This document shows positions 17,719 through 26,618 of a DNA stretch of 64,000 bases, one piece after another. The position numbers and the translations under genes were made by a program. Source of the DNA: Burkholderia puraquae. Its GTDB lineage: Bacteria > Pseudomonadota > Gammaproteobacteria > Burkholderiales > Burkholderiaceae. The notes under the pieces are model-generated. The model had not been told where the DNA came from and searched no databases. It was given only the letters and a program-made list of their open reading frames with translations. Every line of letters starts with the position of its first letter. Positions within the stretch are counted from its first letter, which is position 1. The stretch is taken from the NCBI RefSeq assembly GCF_002099195.1, contig NZ_NBYX01000001.1, positions 620,168 through 684,167 of the forward strand, written 5' to 3'.

Positions 17719-17738
17719 GTACGATCCCTTGATCGTAC
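17719..17738. promoter_or_regulatory. Perfect inverted repeat upstream of DUF488
   Basis: GTACGATC (17719-17726) and GATCGTAC (17731-17738) with a CCTT spacer, 21 nt before the DUF488 start. Position suits an operator overlapping promoter or leader. Cognate regulator unknown. Confidence 0.5.
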
Positions 17739-17795
17739 CCCCGCGCCTGCCCCCACGTCAGCCGGGTGGCGCACATTGCGTGCCGCACAATTGAA

Positions 17796-17828
17796 AACCG
17801 GCTGCCCCCTTGCGGGAAGCAGCCGGTT
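17796..17828 (-). terminator. Rho-independent terminator of the aminotransferase gene
   Basis: Arms AACCGGCTGC (17796-17805) and GCAGCCGGTT (17819-17828) with inner CCC/GGG pairing; read leftward the stem runs into TTTTC. It is 35 nt past the tyrB-like stop. Confidence 0.85.
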
Positions 17829-17862
17829 CGGCCAGCCGGGTTGGCGCCGGGGCGCGCCGCGA

Positions 17863-19065
17863 TCAGACGCCGCTCTTCAGCACCTTGCCGATTGCATCCG
17901 CGACGATCGCGACGTTCGAGTCGTTCAGGCCCGCGACGCACATCCGGCCCGAACGCAGGATGTACACGCCGTGCACTTCGCGCAGCGCATCGACCTGCGA
18001 CTCGGTCAGGCCCGTGTACGTGAACATCCCGCGCTGCTTCACGTAGCGCGTCAGTGCCTCGCCGCTGACGTGGTCGCGCAGGCCGTCATGGATCGACTGG
18101 CGCATCCGCGCGATGCGGCGGCACATCGCCGCCAGTTCCTCTTCCCATTGCTTGCGCAGCGCAGGCGTGCCGAGCACGGCCGCCACGAGCTTCGCGCCGT
18201 AGGTTTGCGGGTTGCTGTAGTTCGAGCGCACGGCGCCGGCCAGCTGGCCGAGCACGCGGTCGGCCGCGGCGGCATCCTCGCAGACGACGCTCAGGCCGCC
18301 CACGCGCTCGCCGTACAGCGAGAAGTTCTTCGAGAACGAGTTCGCGACCAGCGCCGGCACGCCGCGGCGGGCCAGCTCGCGCACTGCGAAGGCGTCCGCG
18401 TCGAGGCCCGCGCCGAAGCCCTGGTACGCCATGTCGACGAACGGCAGCAGCCCGCGCGCCTCGATCACGTCGATCAGCTTCTCCCACTGGCCTTCGTCGA
18501 GGTCGACACCGGTCGGGTTATGGCAGCACGCGTGCAGCAGCACGATGCTGCGCGCCGGCAGCGCGTCGATCGCCGCGAGCATCGCGTCGAACTTCAGGCC
18601 GCCCGTCGCTTCGTCGTAGTACGGATACGTGTTCACCGTGAAGCCGGCGCGCTCGAAGATGAAGCGGTGGTTTTCCCAGCTCGGATCGCTGAGCCACACC
18701 TGCGCATCCGGAAAGTAGCGCTTCAGGAAATCGGCGCCCACCTTCAGTGCGCCGGAGCCGCCGAGCGTCTGCAGCGTCGCGATGCGGCCGGCCGCGCGGG
18801 CCGGGTGATCGGCGCCGAACACGAGCGCCTGCACGGCGTCGCGATATGCGGCCAGGCCGACCATCGGCAGGTACGGCTTCGCGCTGCTGTCGCGCTGCAG
18901 CGCGGTTTCGGCTTCGCGCACGGCGCCCATCACCGGAATCCGGCCTTCGGCGTCGAAGTAGATGCCGATGCTCAGGTTGACCTTCTGGTCGCGCGGATCT
19001 TTCTGGAAGTTCTCGTTGAGCGTCAGGATCGGGTCGCCCGGGTACGCGTCGATGTGTTCGAACAT
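17863..19065 (-). CDS. tyrB: Aromatic-amino-acid aminotransferase
   Basis: A 400-residue fold-type I PLP enzyme of the aspartate/aromatic aminotransferase group, closing on the E. coli TyrB length. The PLP lysine is residue 246 in NSFSKNFSLYGERVG; HNPTGVDLD and the Asp of PFVDMAYQG bind the cofactor. It interconverts aromatic amino acids and their 2-oxo acids with 2-oxoglutarate/glutamate. It starts 45 nt after an amino-acid permease on the same strand and ends at a strong terminator, so permease and enzyme form an operon. TyrB rather than AspC is favoured by the permease but not proven. Confidence 0.88.
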   Translation of the reverse strand: MFEHIDAYPGDPILTLNENFQKDPRDQKVNLSIGIYFDAEGRIPVMGAVREAETALQRDSSAKPYLPMVGLAAYRDAVQALVFGADHPARAAGRIATLQTLGGSGALKVGADFLKRYFPDAQVWLSDPSWENHRFIFERAGFTVNTYPYYDEATGGLKFDAMLAAIDALPARSIVLLHACCHNPTGVDLDEGQWEKLIDVIEARGLLPFVDMAYQGFGAGLDADAFAVRELARRGVPALVANSFSKNFSLYGERVGGLSVVCEDAAAADRVLGQLAGAVRSNYSNPQTYGAKLVAAVLGTPALRKQWEEELAAMCRRIARMRQSIHDGLRDHVSGEALTRYVKQRGMFTYTGLTESQVDALREVHGVYILRSGRMCVAGLNDSNVAIVADAIGKVLKSGV

Positions 19066-19110
19066 GGCTATGTACGTCTCGTTTGGAAGAATGATCGGTC
19101 GTGGCCTGCG

Positions 19111-20496
19111 TCAGCTTGCGGATGCGCCGTCATGCACCGCATAGCCTGCATTCTTCTGACGGAAGCGATACCCGACCGCGAGCACCGCGAGCCATACCGG
19201 GATCAGGTACACCGACAGGCGGAGATCCGGTGTCAGGTACATCACGACGAGAATGCCGGCCATGAATGCCAGGCACAGGTAATTCGTGAAAGGATAGCCC
19301 AGACTGCGGAAGGAAGTCTCCTCCCCGGCCGCGCGCTTCGCCTGGCGGAACTTCAGGTGGATCAGGGTGATCATCGCCCAGTTGATGATCAGCGCCGACA
19401 CGACGAGGCCCATCAGCACCTCGAACGCCTTGCCCGGCATGAAGTAGTTGACGAGCACGCACACGCCGGTCGCGAGCGCCGACGCGCCGAGCGCGGCGAG
19501 CGGAATGCCGCGCTTGTTCACCGAGCACAGCACCTTCGGCGCGTTGCCCTGCCGCGCGAGGCCGAACAGCATCCGGCTGTTGCTGTACACGCCGCTGTTG
19601 TAGACCGACAGCGCGGCCGTCAGCACGACCACGTTCAGCACGTTGGCGACCAGGTTGCTGCTCAGCGCGTGGAAGATCAGCACGAACGGGCTGCCGCCGC
19701 TGACGACCTTTTCCCACGGGTACAGCGACAGCAGTACCGCGAGCGCGCCGATGTAGAAAATCAGGATGCGATAGATAACCTGGTTGGTCGCACGCGGAAT
19801 GCTGCGCTTCGGATCGTCGGCCTCGGCCGCGGTGATGCCGATCAGCTCCAGCCCGCCGAACGAGAACATGATCGCCGCCATCGACATCACGAGCCCCGAC
19901 ACGCCGTTCGGGAAGAAGCCGCCGTGCTGCCACAGGTTGCGGACACTCGCCTCCGGCCCCGCATGACCGCTCACGAGCAGCCAGCCGCCGAAGCCGATCA
20001 TCCCGACGATCGCGGCGACCTTGATGATCGAGAACCAGAATTCCGTCTCGCCGTACGACTTCACACTCGCCAGGTTCAGCAGGTTGATCGCGACGAAGAA
20101 CACCAGCGCCGACACCCAGGTCGGCACGCCGGGCCACCAGTACTGCACGTAGATCCCGACGGCCGACAGCTCGGCCATGCTGACGAGGATGTACAGCACC
20201 CAGTAGTTCCAGCCGGACAGGAAGCCGGTGAAGTGGCCGACGTACTTGTTGGCGAAGTAGCTGAACGAGCCGGCGACAGGTTCGTCGACGACCATCTCGC
20301 CGAGCTGGCGCATGATGAAGAACGCGACGATGCCGGCCACCGCATAGCCGAGCAGCACGGACGGGCCCGCCATCTTGATCGTCTGCGCGATGCCGAGGAA
20401 CAGCCCCGTGCCGAGCGCGCCGCCGAGCGCAATCAGCTGGATGTGCCGGTTCTTCAGCCCGCGCTTCAGGCCGTCGCTCTCGTTTCCAGAAACCAT
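19111..20496 (-). CDS. Amino-acid permease (AroP/PheP-like APC family)
   Basis: A 461-residue APC-superfamily permease with about twelve hydrophobic helices and the family signature LKRGLKNRHIQLIALGGALGTGLFLG near the N-terminus, a proton/amino-acid symporter layout. GGGSPFVLIF-type and SVYNSGVYSNSRMLFGLA segments match the AroP/PheP/CycA group. With the aromatic aminotransferase downstream, import of Phe/Tyr/Trp is the likely role. The ATG at 20496 has AGAAGAC upstream; longer in-frame starts lack support. The divergent Lrp-type gene is the probable regulator. Confidence 0.87.
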   Translation of the reverse strand: MVSGNESDGLKRGLKNRHIQLIALGGALGTGLFLGIAQTIKMAGPSVLLGYAVAGIVAFFIMRQLGEMVVDEPVAGSFSYFANKYVGHFTGFLSGWNYWVLYILVSMAELSAVGIYVQYWWPGVPTWVSALVFFVAINLLNLASVKSYGETEFWFSIIKVAAIVGMIGFGGWLLVSGHAGPEASVRNLWQHGGFFPNGVSGLVMSMAAIMFSFGGLELIGITAAEADDPKRSIPRATNQVIYRILIFYIGALAVLLSLYPWEKVVSGGSPFVLIFHALSSNLVANVLNVVVLTAALSVYNSGVYSNSRMLFGLARQGNAPKVLCSVNKRGIPLAALGASALATGVCVLVNYFMPGKAFEVLMGLVVSALIINWAMITLIHLKFRQAKRAAGEETSFRSLGYPFTNYLCLAFMAGILVVMYLTPDLRLSVYLIPVWLAVLAVGYRFRQKNAGYAVHDGASAS

Positions 20497-20813
20497 GTCT
20501 TCTCCACTCTGTCCGCCTCCGCCTGACGCGGTGCGGCGCGCCTCGGTGTGCCGGGCGCTGTTTTGCTGTGCCGGGGCCGTTCGTGGAGCCGCCGGGTTGG
20601 GGGACTGCAATCTTCGCGTGGCGGCGCCCGATTCGCGTCGGCGTGCCCGCCAGACCAGCCGCCGGCCGTCGTCGCGCCGCATGATTGCGATCGCACACGA
20701 AAATCCGGCGTCAGTTTAGCGTCGCGGCCGCGAAATCGGGTTTCGTAACCCGTTCATGCAAACCCTACATTATGAGATAAGATTGCATGCAGGAGACAAA
20801 TGAGGAAACAAAA

Positions 20814-21287
20814 ATGCATGAACCGGTTCTGGATCGCCTCGATCGCCACTTGCTCGCGATCCTGCAGGAGAACGGCCGCGCGTCGAACCTCGATCTGGCG
20901 AAGGCCGTCGGCCTGTCGCCCGCGCAGACGCTGCGCCGCCACCGCCGGCTGGAGGAGATTGGCGCGATCCGCCGCTACGAAACCCGGCTGTGCCCCGACA
21001 CGCTCGGTTTCGGCGTCACCGCTTTCGTGCACGTGACGATGGAGCGCGGGCATATCCGCGACCTGTCGAAATTCCAGAAACTGGTGTCGGATCTCGCGCA
21101 GATCCAGGAGTGCTTTTCGGTGACGGGCGACATCGACTACGTGTTGAAGGTCGTCGCGCACGACCTGAAAGGCTTGTCGCGGTTCCTGCTCGAAACGCTG
21201 ATGCGAATTCCCGGCGTGAGCGGCGTGCATTCGAGCGTGTGCCTCGACGAGATCAAGTGCACGAGTGCGATGCCGGTGGAAAGCTGA
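20814..21287 (+). CDS. Lrp/AsnC-family transcriptional regulator
   Basis: A 157-residue regulator with an N-terminal helix-turn-helix (LDRHLLAILQENGRASNLDLAKAVGLSPAQTLRRHRRLEE) and a RAM/AsnC amino-acid-binding domain ending in GVSGVHSSVCLDEIK. The start at 20814 is chosen over ATG 20787 because GAGGA (20802-20806) sits 7 nt ahead of it. It is divergent from the permease-aminotransferase unit, as amino-acid-responsive Lrp regulators usually are. Ligand likely an aromatic amino acid (inference). Confidence 0.9.
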   Translation: MHEPVLDRLDRHLLAILQENGRASNLDLAKAVGLSPAQTLRRHRRLEEIGAIRRYETRLCPDTLGFGVTAFVHVTMERGHIRDLSKFQKLVSDLAQIQECFSVTGDIDYVLKVVAHDLKGLSRFLLETLMRIPGVSGVHSSVCLDEIKCTSAMPVES

Positions 21288-21326
21288 CGCGGCACGCGGC
21301 GCGCCCGGCACAACAGGGGGACACGT

Positions 21327-22184
21327 TCACCGCACCGCTTCGAACGCACTGATCAGCAACGCCCCCGCCGCGATCACCATGCAGCCGGCCGCTCGACGCG
21401 GCGTCAGCCGCTCGCCGAGATACACGCGCGCGATCAGCGCCGCGAACACCACGCTCGTTTCGCGCAGCGCCGACACCGGCCCCATCGGCGCGCGATCCAT
21501 CGCCCAGATCACGATCCCGTACGCGAGGGCCGCGAATACGCCGCCACACGCAGCCTTCACCGTTTCGCCCACATCCTGCGTCAGCCGCAACGGCCCCGCG
21601 CGCAGCCGGTAGTACGCGGCCATCATCGCGCCCGTCAGCACGAACATCCACGCGGTATAGCCGACCGTGTTGCCGCTTTCCCGCACGCCGATCCCGTCGA
21701 CCACGCTGTAGGCCGCGATCGACACGCCAGTCGCGAACGCGGTCGGCAGCACCTGCATCATCCGGTGCTTCGCGCCGCGCCCGAGCTCCAGGCCGATCGC
21801 CATGATCCCTGCGCAGATCAGCACGAGCCCGCATTGCGCGCCGACATTCAGGTGCTCGCCCGCGAACGCCGCCGCGCCGAGCGTGACGAGCAGCGGCGCG
21901 GTGCCGCGCGCGACCGGATACGCGACGCTCAGGTCGCCGTGCTCGTACGCGCGCACCAGCAGCAGCGTGTAGACGACGTGGAGCACGGCCGATGCGACGA
22001 CATAAAGCCAGCTCGCGGGCGTGATCGGCGCGGCGGCCGGCAGGAACAGCAGCGCGAACAGCCCGATCGCGATCTGCAGCACCGTGGCCGACCGCAGCCG
22101 GTCGCCGCTGCTGCGGACGAGCGCGTTCCATGACGCATGCAGGAACGCCGCACACAGCACGGCAAACAGAACGGGGATCGGCAC
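21327..22184 (-). CDS. EamA/DMT-family transporter
   Basis: A 285-residue ten-helix drug/metabolite transporter with two EamA repeats (VLCAAFLHASWNALVRSSGDR near the start; SALRETSVVFAALIARVYLGERL near the end). The GTG at 22184 is favoured because AGGGAG lies 8 nt upstream; an ATG at 22253 would add 23 residues. Substrate unknown. It converges on the Lrp-type gene and diverges from the phosphatase gene. Confidence 0.85.
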   Translation of the reverse strand: MPIPVLFAVLCAAFLHASWNALVRSSGDRLRSATVLQIAIGLFALLFLPAAAPITPASWLYVVASAVLHVVYTLLLVRAYEHGDLSVAYPVARGTAPLLVTLGAAAFAGEHLNVGAQCGLVLICAGIMAIGLELGRGAKHRMMQVLPTAFATGVSIAAYSVVDGIGVRESGNTVGYTAWMFVLTGAMMAAYYRLRAGPLRLTQDVGETVKAACGGVFAALAYGIVIWAMDRAPMGPVSALRETSVVFAALIARVYLGERLTPRRAAGCMVIAAGALLISAFEAVR

Positions 22185-22585
22185 GCTGAATACTCCCTGG
22201 GGGCGGCCACGCGAAATCGTCGCCGCAGGGCGTTCATCGTATGAATCCGTCATCCGATTGTCAAAAAACTGCCCTGCGCAGCACCTTGCCCGAACCGCTC
22301 GGCCGCGCGCTTTCGCCCGCCCCGCATGGCATCCGCGGCAGCGGCCCCACGCGCCGCGCGATATGACGCAAAGATGGCATGCGGTCTGCCCCTTTCCATT
22401 CTCTTTCGCATCGCATTCCGCCGTAATGAAATCGATACCGCAGCGCAATCGACACGAAACCACTCCGTCCCCATATCTTCATACGGGACTGTTCCAATGC
22501 GCGTGCTCTCTCACGAGCTCCGCGCCGAACCGACACGGCGACGGGGCCGCTCTCCACCATCGAAGACCTTACCTGGAGTTTCCCG
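22185..22585. other. Divergent intergenic region, EamA transporter / AcpA phosphatase
   Basis: About 400 bases hold the promoters of both flanking genes. TGGAG lies 11 nt before the phosphatase ATG. Open frames inside lack ribosome sites and family likeness. No strong dyad is seen. Confidence 0.45.
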
Positions 22586-24259
22586 ATGTTCCGTCAAGCC
22601 TTGCTCGTCACCGCCTGCGCAGCCGCAGCGCTGGCGCTGTTCGCCTGCGGCGGCAGCGACGATCCCACGCCGACGCCTGCCGTGTCGTCGCAGGATGCGC
22701 TGCAGACCGCCACGCCGATCAAGCACGTCGTCGTGATCTACGGTGAAAACATCTCGTTCGACCACTACTTCGGCACCTACCCGAACGCGACGAACCCGTC
22801 GGGTGAACCGGCGTTCACCGCCAAGTCCGGCACGCCGACGCCCAACGGCCTGACGGGCACGCTGCTCACCGCGAACCCGAACTTCACGAACACGGCCAAC
22901 GGCACCGACGCGGCGAACCCGTTCCGCCTCGACCGCACGCAGGCCGCGACCGCCGACCAGAACCACGCGTACACGGCCGAGCAGCAGGCCGAGGACAACG
23001 GCCTCGCCGACCTGTTCCCGAAATACACGGGCAAGGGCACATCCGGCGGCGCCGGCGCGTTCGGCACGAAGGGCCAGGTGATGGGCTACTTCGACGGCAA
23101 CACCGTGACGGCACTGTGGAACTATGCGCAGCGCTTCGCGATGAGCGACAACACGTACACGACGACGTACGGCCCGTCGACGCCGGGCGCGCTGAACGTC
23201 GTGTCGGGCCAGACCAACGGGATGCAGATCGTCAAGACGTCGAAGCAGCCGTCGACGCTCGCCGCCAGCTCGTACTACATCAATGACGGCCAGGGCGGCC
23301 TCACGATGATCAACGACGTCGACCCGGGCTTCGACGTGTGCTCGAGCACGACCGACCAGGCGATGATGACCGGCAAGAACATCGGCGACCTGCTGAACAG
23401 CGCGAAGATCACGTGGGGCGGCTTCATGGGCGGCTTCAACCTGTCGACGACGAACGGCAACGGCACGACGGGCTGCGCGCGCAGCACGGTCGCCACCGCC
23501 GTGAACGCCGCGACGGCCGACTACATCCCGCACCACAACTGGTTCCAGTACTACGCGTCGACCGCGAACCCGCAGCACACGCGCCCGAGCTCGGTCGCGG
23601 CGATCGGTTCGAGCTTCCAGGCCGACGGGAAGACCGCCGAACCCGCGAACCACCAGTACGACAGCGACGACTTCTTCGCGGCCGTGAAGGCCGGCAACTT
23701 CCCGTCGGTCAGCTACCTGAAGGCGCCGGCCGCGCAGGATGCGCACGCAGGCTATTCGGATCCGCTCGACGAGCAGGCGTTCGTGACGAAGGTCGTCAAC
23801 TTCCTGCAGCAGCAGCCGGACTGGCAGAACACGGCCGTGATCGTCACCTATGACGACTCGGACGGCTGGTACGACCACGTGTACACGGCGCCGACGCACG
23901 CATCGTCGGACCCGGTCGACCAGGTCAACGGCGCCGGCAAGTGCGGCACGGGCGGCACCACCGGCGTGAACGGCGCGACCGTGAACGGCCGTTGCGGCCC
24001 GGGCGTGCGCATTCCGCTGATCGTGATCTCGCCGTACGCGAAGCAGAACTACGTCGACCACACGATGCTCGACCAGTCGTCCGTCGTGCGCTTCATCGAG
24101 GACAACTGGCTCGGCGGCCAGCGCATCGGCGGCGGTTCGTTCGATGCGACCGCAGGCGACCTGCGTGCGCTGTTCGACTTCACGTCGAAGCCGAACACGA
24201 CCCCGCTGTATCTCGACCCGACGCTCGGCACCGCATTGAGCGCGGCACCGGCGATCTGA
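22586..24259 (+). CDS. AcpA-type acid phosphatase / phosphoesterase-family lipoprotein
   Basis: A 557-residue exported enzyme of the phosphoesterase family that includes AcpA and bacterial phospholipases C. The N-terminus has a lipobox (ALALFACGGS, Cys about residue 21), so it is probably lipid-anchored. Catalytic/metal elements include VVVIYGENISFDHYFGTYPN near residues 48-66, DDSDGWYDHV and GVRIPLIVISPYAKQNYVDHT towards the C-terminus. It should hydrolyse phosphomonoesters or phospholipids outside the inner membrane. A good terminator follows. The next gene, a di-haem peroxidase, starts about 95 nt later. Confidence 0.9.
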   Translation: MFRQALLVTACAAAALALFACGGSDDPTPTPAVSSQDALQTATPIKHVVVIYGENISFDHYFGTYPNATNPSGEPAFTAKSGTPTPNGLTGTLLTANPNFTNTANGTDAANPFRLDRTQAATADQNHAYTAEQQAEDNGLADLFPKYTGKGTSGGAGAFGTKGQVMGYFDGNTVTALWNYAQRFAMSDNTYTTTYGPSTPGALNVVSGQTNGMQIVKTSKQPSTLAASSYYINDGQGGLTMINDVDPGFDVCSSTTDQAMMTGKNIGDLLNSAKITWGGFMGGFNLSTTNGNGTTGCARSTVATAVNAATADYIPHHNWFQYYASTANPQHTRPSSVAAIGSSFQADGKTAEPANHQYDSDDFFAAVKAGNFPSVSYLKAPAAQDAHAGYSDPLDEQAFVTKVVNFLQQQPDWQNTAVIVTYDDSDGWYDHVYTAPTHASSDPVDQVNGAGKCGTGGTTGVNGATVNGRCGPGVRIPLIVISPYAKQNYVDHTMLDQSSVVRFIEDNWLGGQRIGGGSFDATAGDLRALFDFTSKPNTTPLYLDPTLGTALSAAPAI

Positions 24260-24279
24260 CCGGCACTGCATGACCGCAT

Positions 24280-24312
24280 GGCCGGCGCCTCACGCGCCGG
24301 CCGTTTCCGTTT
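24280..24312 (+). terminator. Terminator after the AcpA-type phosphatase
   Basis: Arms GGCCGGCGC (24280-24288) and GCGCCGGCC (24294-24302) with a 5-nt loop, followed by GTTTCCGTTT. It separates the phosphatase from the peroxidase gene. Confidence 0.75.
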
Positions 24313-24353
24313 AACGCGCCGCTTCGTGCGGCGCCCGATTTCCGACCGACAGC

Positions 24354-25775
24354 ATGACAGCTCGCCCTGCGTTCCCGTCTCCCGACACCACCGCGAACCG
24401 CGCGCCGCGCACACGCTCCCGCCTCCTGCGCCGCGCGGCGTTCGTGATCGGCGCTGCGGTGCTCGGCTATGGCGCGTTCGCGATCGCGTTCCCCGCGCAG
24501 GTGCCGGCGGCGATCGGCACCGTCGTCGCCGACTGGACGGGCGCGAACCCGCATCCGGTCGTGCTGCGGCGGCCCGCCGCGCAGCCGCTGTCGGCGGTCG
24601 CGCAGCTCGGCCGCGCGCTGTTCGCCGATCCGTCGCTGTCGGCGTCGGGCAAGCAGTCGTGCGCGTCGTGCCACAGCCCCGACCATGCGTACGGCCCGCC
24701 GAACGCGCTCGACGTGCAGCCGGGCGGCCTCGCGATGACGCAGCAGGGCTATCGCCCGCCGCCGTCGCTGATGTACCTGTACCGCCAGCCGAACTTCAGC
24801 ATCGGCCCCGATGCCGGTGAAAACGACGCCGCGCCGAGCGTCGCGCAACAGGCCGCGTCGGCGGCCGGCGTCGTGAAGGCGCAGAAGGTGGCCGGCACGT
24901 CGGCCGCACCGCAGCTCGTGCCGCAGGGCGGGATGTTCTGGGACGGCCGCGCCGATACGTTGCAGCAGCAGGCGTTCGGCCCGCTGCTGAATCCGGTCGA
25001 GATGGCGAACGCGAGCATCGACGACGTCGCGCGCAAGCTCGCGCAGTCGTCGCACCGCGCACAGCTCGAGCAACTGTTCGGCGCGAACGTGTTCGGCAGC
25101 CCGCAGCTCGCGGTGTCGGAAGCGATGTTCGCCATCGCGCGCTACCAGGTGGAGGATCCGTCGTTCCACCCGTACAACAGCAAGTACGACCGCTGGCTCG
25201 AAGGCCGTGCGCGCCTCACGCAGGCCGAGCTGCGCGGGCTGCGCCTGTTCAACGATCCGGACAAGGCGAATTGCGCGGGCTGCCACCTGTCGAAGCCCGG
25301 CACGGACGGGCTGCCGCCGATGTTGACCGATTACCAGTACGAGGCGCTCGGTGCGCCGCGCAACAAGGACCTGGCGCAGAACCGCAACCCGGCGTTCTAC
25401 GATCTCGGCGTGTGCGGGCCGTTCCGCGACGACCTGAAGGACCAGACGCAGTATTGCGGGATGTTCCTCACGCCGACGCTGCGCAACGCGGCGACGCGCC
25501 AAGTGTTCTTCCACAACGGCGTGTTCCACACGCTCGACCAGGTGATGGCGTTCTACAACGAGCGCAGCATCTCGCCGCAGAAGTTCTATTCGCGCGGCGC
25601 GGACGGCAAGGTCGACGAGTACGACGACATCCCGCCGCAGTATCGCGCGAACGTCGATGTGACCGACGCGCCGTTCGATCGCAAGCCGGGCGACAAGCCG
25701 GCGATGACGGCGCAGGACATCAAGGATATCGAAGCGTTTCTCGGCACGCTGAACGACGAGCCGGTGCGGCAGTGA
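24354..25775 (+). CDS. Di-haem cytochrome c peroxidase (MauG/CcpA family)
   Basis: A 473-residue protein with an N-terminal membrane anchor or signal (about residues 26-48) and two c-type haem sites, CASCH at 103-107 and CAGCH at 307-311. GGMFWDGRADTLQQQAFGPLLNPVEM is a strong match to bacterial cytochrome c peroxidases. It acts in the periplasm, either reducing H2O2 or, as in MauG, oxidising a partner protein. Inserts around 140-180 make it longer than the classical enzyme. Its neighbour is a phosphoesterase; a shared function is not evident. Confidence 0.9.
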   Translation: MTARPAFPSPDTTANRAPRTRSRLLRRAAFVIGAAVLGYGAFAIAFPAQVPAAIGTVVADWTGANPHPVVLRRPAAQPLSAVAQLGRALFADPSLSASGKQSCASCHSPDHAYGPPNALDVQPGGLAMTQQGYRPPPSLMYLYRQPNFSIGPDAGENDAAPSVAQQAASAAGVVKAQKVAGTSAAPQLVPQGGMFWDGRADTLQQQAFGPLLNPVEMANASIDDVARKLAQSSHRAQLEQLFGANVFGSPQLAVSEAMFAIARYQVEDPSFHPYNSKYDRWLEGRARLTQAELRGLRLFNDPDKANCAGCHLSKPGTDGLPPMLTDYQYEALGAPRNKDLAQNRNPAFYDLGVCGPFRDDLKDQTQYCGMFLTPTLRNAATRQVFFHNGVFHTLDQVMAFYNERSISPQKFYSRGADGKVDEYDDIPPQYRANVDVTDAPFDRKPGDKPAMTAQDIKDIEAFLGTLNDEPVRQ

Positions 25776-25799
25776 GCAACGGTTGACCGCCGCGTCGCG

Positions 25800-26540
25800 T
25801 CAGCAGCGCGCGCGGATGCAAAGGAAGGCCGGGGCCAGCGACAGCTCCGCATGGAGCCGCTCCGACACGGCCTTCATCTCCGGCAGCGGTTGCGGCTCGA
25901 CGAAGCGGTCGAGCCGCCAGCCGCTTTCGGCGACCGCATTCAGGATATCGGCGAGCGGCCGCCGCCACGCTTCGACATAGGGCCTCGGCTCGCCGAAACC
26001 CGACCAGTGGAAACCGAAGCGCGACGTATCGAAGTACGTGCCGTCGCCGCGTGTGCGCTCGTCCATCCAGTCGCGCATCGGATGGGCCATCGAGAACACG
26101 AGCGTTGCCCCTGCACGCGCGACGCGCCGGAATTCGCGCAGCGTCGGCGCGAGATCGCGCACGTAGTCGAGCGCGAGCGAGCACAGCACCTTGTCGACCG
26201 ACGCGTCTGGCAGCCACGCGAGCGGCGCCTCCAGGTCGCCTTCCGTGACGTCGACCGTCAGCCCCGCGCAGCGCGTTCGCGCGAGCGCGACCATCTCCGG
26301 CGTCACGTCGAACGCATGCACGGTCGCCCCCTGACGGGCGAGATGCGCGCTGCAGATGCCGGGCCCGCAGCCGGCGTCGAGTACCGTCAGCCCGTCGACG
26401 TCGCCGAGCAGCGCCATCGTCGCCGGCCATTCGTAGAGTGCGTTGTGCGCCTTCGTCGGTGCGATGTCCGCATAGCGTTGCGCGAAGCTCGCGTACGCGC
26501 GGCGGCCGGGCGGATCGTGCGGATCTTTCGGTTCGGTCAT
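25800..26540 (-). CDS. Class I SAM-dependent methyltransferase
   Basis: A 246-residue Rossmann methyltransferase with motif I LTVLDAGCGPGICSAHLA, the acidic loop HAFDVTPEMV, and EGDLEAPLAWLPDASVDKVLCSLALDYV resembling UbiE/BioC-type small-molecule methyltransferases. No signal peptide. It converges with the peroxidase gene and is followed upstream by a flavin oxidoreductase on the same strand (79-nt gap). Substrate unknown. Confidence 0.88.
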   Translation of the reverse strand: MTEPKDPHDPPGRRAYASFAQRYADIAPTKAHNALYEWPATMALLGDVDGLTVLDAGCGPGICSAHLARQGATVHAFDVTPEMVALARTRCAGLTVDVTEGDLEAPLAWLPDASVDKVLCSLALDYVRDLAPTLREFRRVARAGATLVFSMAHPMRDWMDERTRGDGTYFDTSRFGFHWSGFGEPRPYVEAWRRPLADILNAVAESGWRLDRFVEPQPLPEMKAVSERLHAELSLAPAFLCIRARC

Positions 26541-26618
26541 GCGGCATCCATCGGCGGAAACTGGGCATCGCGATTCTGCCCGATCGAACGACGAATGGCG
26601 ACTGCCTTCGCGCTCGCG

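Noticed and set aside
17776..20526. A 916-codon plus-strand frame opposite the aminotransferase and permease
   Set aside because: Arg/His-rich composition and no family likeness; it is the antisense shadow of two well-supported genes.
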